A stretch of 6,501 nt of DNA from Bacillota bacterium (GTDB taxonomy: Bacteria > Bacillota > Clostridia > Lachnospirales > Lachnospiraceae), in NCBI GenBank assembly GCA_023428885.1, contig JAEYWQ010000144.1, forward strand, positions 1 to 6,501, read 5' to 3'. A program made the position numbers and the translations under genes. Below the pieces are notes generated by a model. The model searched no databases, was not told the origin of the DNA, and was given only the letters and a program-made list of their open reading frames with translations. Positions 4,488-6,501 of the stretch are shown here, piece by piece (position 1 is the first letter of the stretch; each line of letters begins with the position of its first letter).

Positions 4488-6185
4488 TTAAATTACCCAA
4501 TAGTTACCGCTGAATATGACTCTTCGGAAGGCTTCAAAGGTTACCCATCGATTCATAAACTTTGCTTCTTGGTCGTCTCCAATCTTATGGTACTCTTCAA
4601 GGAAGGCTTCCAGATCTTCAATCGAATGAACATTTACTCGAAATCCTCGGCCATTAACAATTTGAGTTTGGCTGTATTGATAAGAATCAATAGAATTGAT
4701 TTCGGAAATCTTCTTATCTCGAATCTTAATGAAGGTCCAGTCCCTTAAGACTAATACATCCAGATTGTCTGGGTAATCATAGCTATCACCTTTTAATGGT
4801 ATTTCATCCCCTACTGTGTAGGACGCCGAAGATGGTTTATATTTCGATAAGGATAAGGTTTCTGTATTATAGTAGTATTCTTCGAAGACATCTCCTCTAG
4901 CTTTGAATTCCTTATAGTAAAAGCTGTAATGATCATTAAAATCTTGATCGATAATTTGAGTTACCACTCCACAAGCTGAGGTCATATTGGAGAGTCGATC
5001 AATTAAGATGAACTCGCCTAAAGTTTTGTGTGTTTCGAATTGATCAAGGACAATCTTCTCTGTTAAGGTTATGGTGCATTCAATAATTTCATTTTTCTGA
5101 GCTACACTGCTTTTGATGTGTTCTCCGGTATTTACATCAATCTTGTACTTGATGTCACTCACAACAGCAGGTATCATCTTACTTCCAAGCTTTAGAAAGT
5201 ATTGATTACCTGCTAGAAGTTTGGAATCATCCATCCACAGAATCGTTGAGTCAAAGGACTTTGCAACCTTTAGGTTAGCCTCTTTGGTAAGAACACAACC
5301 ACGGGATACGTCCACTTCTTTGTTTAACTGCAGGGTGATTGGCTGACCTTTATGTGCCTCATCAACAGCTTTATCTCCTATATAAAGGCTTTTAACAATT
5401 GCCACTTCCTTGCTTGGTAATGCTGTAATTTCATCACCAACCTTAATACTACCAGCCTCAACCTGGCCTTGAAACCCTCGAAAGGTGTGATTTGGACGGC
5501 AGACTCTCTGTACCGGAAGATAGAAGCCTGTTTCTTCAAAATTACTCTCTACGTTTACTTCTTCCAGATAAGTCAACAAGGGCTTACCAGTGTACCATGG
5601 AATATTCTCAGATTTTCTTGTAACATTGTCACCTTCTGTCGCAGACACTGGAATAATCGCAACATCTTCTAAGGATAGTTCTTGACTTAGCTTGTTAATT
5701 TCTCTTTCGATCTTAGAAAAACGAGTCTGATCAAAAGCAACTAAATCCATCTTATTCACTGCGAATACAAAATGCTTGATTCCCATCAAAGAACAGATTC
5801 TAGCATGTCTTCTGGTCTGAACAAGAACACCTTGTTTAACATCCACTAGGATAATCGAGAGGTCTGCAAATGAGGCCCCTACAGCCATATTTCTAGTATA
5901 TTCTTCATGTCCTGGAGTGTCAGCAACGATAAAGCTTCTATGATCAGTAGTAAAATAGCGATAAGCTACGTCAATCGTGATTCCTTGTTCCCGCTCTGCC
6001 ATTAGGCCATCTAAGAGTAAGGAATAATCAATGCCCCCATCCCGACTTCCTACTTTACTATCTAGTTCCAGTGCACGTTTTTGATCAGTATATAGTAACT
6101 TGGCATCGTATAGAATATGACCGATGAGGGTAGATTTCCCATCATCCACGCTGCCACAGGTGATGAATTTCAATAAACTTTTCAT
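4488..6185 (-). CDS. cysN: Sulfate adenylyltransferase subunit 1 (CysN GTPase) with unusual C-terminal extension
   Basis: This is the GTP-hydrolysing subunit of ATP sulfurylase. With CysD it makes APS and pyrophosphate from sulfate and ATP. The 565-residue protein has the EF-Tu-like GTPase elements: P-loop GSVDDGKS at 11-18, switch ITID at 69-72, DTPGH at 89-93, NKMD at 144-147 and VSA at 180-182. Two beta-barrel domains follow, ending near FILIDRLSN. About 157 further residues (409-565) follow where bifunctional CysNC proteins carry an APS kinase. No kinase P-loop is visible there. Instead there are aromatic-rich, charged segments, for example RGFRVNVHSIEDL followed by a helical stretch. The E. 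coli protein is about 475 residues, so this is clearly longer. ATG 6185 begins the conserved MKSLLKF sequence and lies one base after the cysD stop; a longer reading to 6275 would overlap cysD and is rejected. Confidence 0.96.
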   Translation of the reverse strand: MKSLLKFITCGSVDDGKSTLIGHILYDAKLLYTDQKRALELDSKVGSRDGGIDYSLLLDGLMAEREQGITIDVAYRYFTTDHRSFIVADTPGHEEYTRNMAVGASFADLSIILVDVKQGVLVQTRRHARICSLMGIKHFVFAVNKMDLVAFDQTRFSKIEREINKLSQELSLEDVAIIPVSATEGDNVTRKSENIPWYTGKPLLTYLEEVNVESNFEETGFYLPVQRVCRPNHTFRGFQGQVEAGSIKVGDEITALPSKEVAIVKSLYIGDKAVDEAHKGQPITLQLNKEVDVSRGCVLTKEANLKVAKSFDSTILWMDDSKLLAGNQYFLKLGSKMIPAVVSDIKYKIDVNTGEHIKSSVAQKNEIIECTITLTEKIVLDQFETHKTLGEFILIDRLSNMTSACGVVTQIIDQDFNDHYSFYYKEFKARGDVFEEYYYNTETLSLSKYKPSSASYTVGDEIPLKGDSYDYPDNLDVLVLRDWTFIKIRDKKISEINSIDSYQYSQTQIVNGRGFRVNVHSIEDLEAFLEEYHKIGDDQEAKFMNRWVTFEAFRRVIFSGNYWVI

Positions 6186-6186
6186 A

Positions 6187-6501
6187 TTAGAAATACCCCT
6201 CTCTCTTTCGTCGTTCCATACTACCAACTTCTTCTGAGTCAATGACTCTGGTAGTTCTCTCGGAAGATACTGCACTTAAGGTTTCATCAATGATCTCATC
6301 CAGGCTTGTAGCTTCGGACTCAACCCCACCAGTTAATGGATAGCAGCCAAGAGTACGGAAACGAATCCTTTTGTATTCCACCTTCTCTCCTGGTAAGAGT
6401 TTTAATCTCTCATCATCCACCATGATAATATTGCCATCCCGGTAGATAGTCGGACGTTCTTTTGCGTAATATAAAGGAACAATATCAATATTTTCACGTT
6501 T
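6187..6501 (-). CDS. cysD: Sulfate adenylyltransferase subunit 2 (CysD), C-terminal part
   Basis: The last 104 residues are visible; the 5' two-thirds lies beyond the right edge, so the catalytic PP-loop is not seen. CysD carries out the ATP-dependent adenylylation of sulfate, powered by GTP hydrolysis in CysN. The visible part is highly characteristic: IVPLYYAKERPTI near the edge, FRTLGCYPLTGGVESEA with the conserved LGCYPLTG at 51-58, TLSAVSSER further on, and the terminal KREGYF found in this family. The reading frame is open through the window edge, so ATG 6423 is internal, not a start. The stop codon TAA is one base from the cysN ATG, showing tight coupling of the two subunits. This is the assimilatory CysD/CysN enzyme rather than the homomeric Sat type. 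Confidence 0.96.
   Translation of the reverse strand, partial: KRENIDIVPLYYAKERPTIYRDGNIIMVDDERLKLLPGEKVEYKRIRFRTLGCYPLTGGVESEATSLDEIIDETLSAVSSERTTRVIDSEEVGSMERRKREGYF

Noticed and set aside
4476..4748. Open frame of 90 codons on the plus strand
   Set aside because: It is antisense to the 3' end of cysN and shows no recognisable motif or translation signal.
5469..5672. Open frame of 67 codons on the plus strand
   Set aside because: It is antisense to the GTPase part of cysN, which is clearly coding on the minus strand.
6186..6275. 30-residue N-terminal extension of CysN
   Set aside because: The extra residues overlap the cysD 3' end in another frame and precede the conserved MKSLLKF start of CysN; they have no family support.
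6187..6423. A separate 78-residue gene starting at ATG 6423
   Set aside because: The frame stays open to the right edge and the upstream residues match CysD, so this is the internal part of cysD.
1..6501. CRISPR array, tRNA or rRNA gene, insertion sequence or phage element
   Set aside because: No regular repeats, tRNA-like cloverleaf, transposase or inverted-repeat ends were seen; almost all bases are accounted for by one metabolic operon.

Overview
The window is AT-rich, has very short intergenic gaps and strong AGGAGG-type ribosome binding sites, and its proteins read like those of anaerobic Firmicutes. It fits a member of the Clostridia, possibly a Lachnospiraceae-type organism; no species is claimed. 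Every credible gene is on the minus strand, so transcription runs from the right edge to the left, and the operon continues beyond both ends. No promoter or convincing terminator is visible.

In transcription order: the 3' end of cysD, then cysN (ATP sulfurylase, which activates sulfate to APS); a compact siroheme/[4Fe-4S] sulfite reductase with a ferredoxin-type domain, whose 5' end is frameshifted; a TusA-family protein; an atypical thioredoxin with a CIPC active site; a ThiS/MoaD-like sulfur carrier; a ThiF/MoeB-like adenylyltransferase; a JAMM (Mov34/MPN) metalloprotease; hemA (glutamyl-tRNA reductase); and the 5' part of a sirC/cysG-N-type precorrin-2 dehydrogenase.

Together the genes describe assimilatory sulfate reduction that delivers sulfide through a protein thiocarboxylate. 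CysDN makes APS, and a reductase not in this window would give sulfite. Sir would reduce sulfite to sulfide, with HemA and SirC helping to supply its siroheme. The ThiF-like enzyme would adenylate the carrier's Gly-Gly terminus for conversion to a thiocarboxylate. The JAMM protease would unmask that terminus and later release the amino acid product. Close precedents are HcyS/HcyF/HcyD/Sir of Wolinella succinogenes (homocysteine) and CysO/Mec+ of mycobacteria (cysteine). The acceptor enzyme (MetY- or CysM-like) is not in the window.

The most unusual points are: a 10-residue tail after Gly-Gly-Gly on the carrier, encoded mostly within the start of the next gene, with the glycine codons doubling as that gene's ribosome binding site; a single-base frameshift at the 5' end of the sulfite reductase gene; a canonical A AAA AAG slippery heptamer at the end of the TusA-like gene that, on a -1 shift, would add a membrane-spanning tail; and a CysN with a long C-terminal domain that is not an APS kinase.
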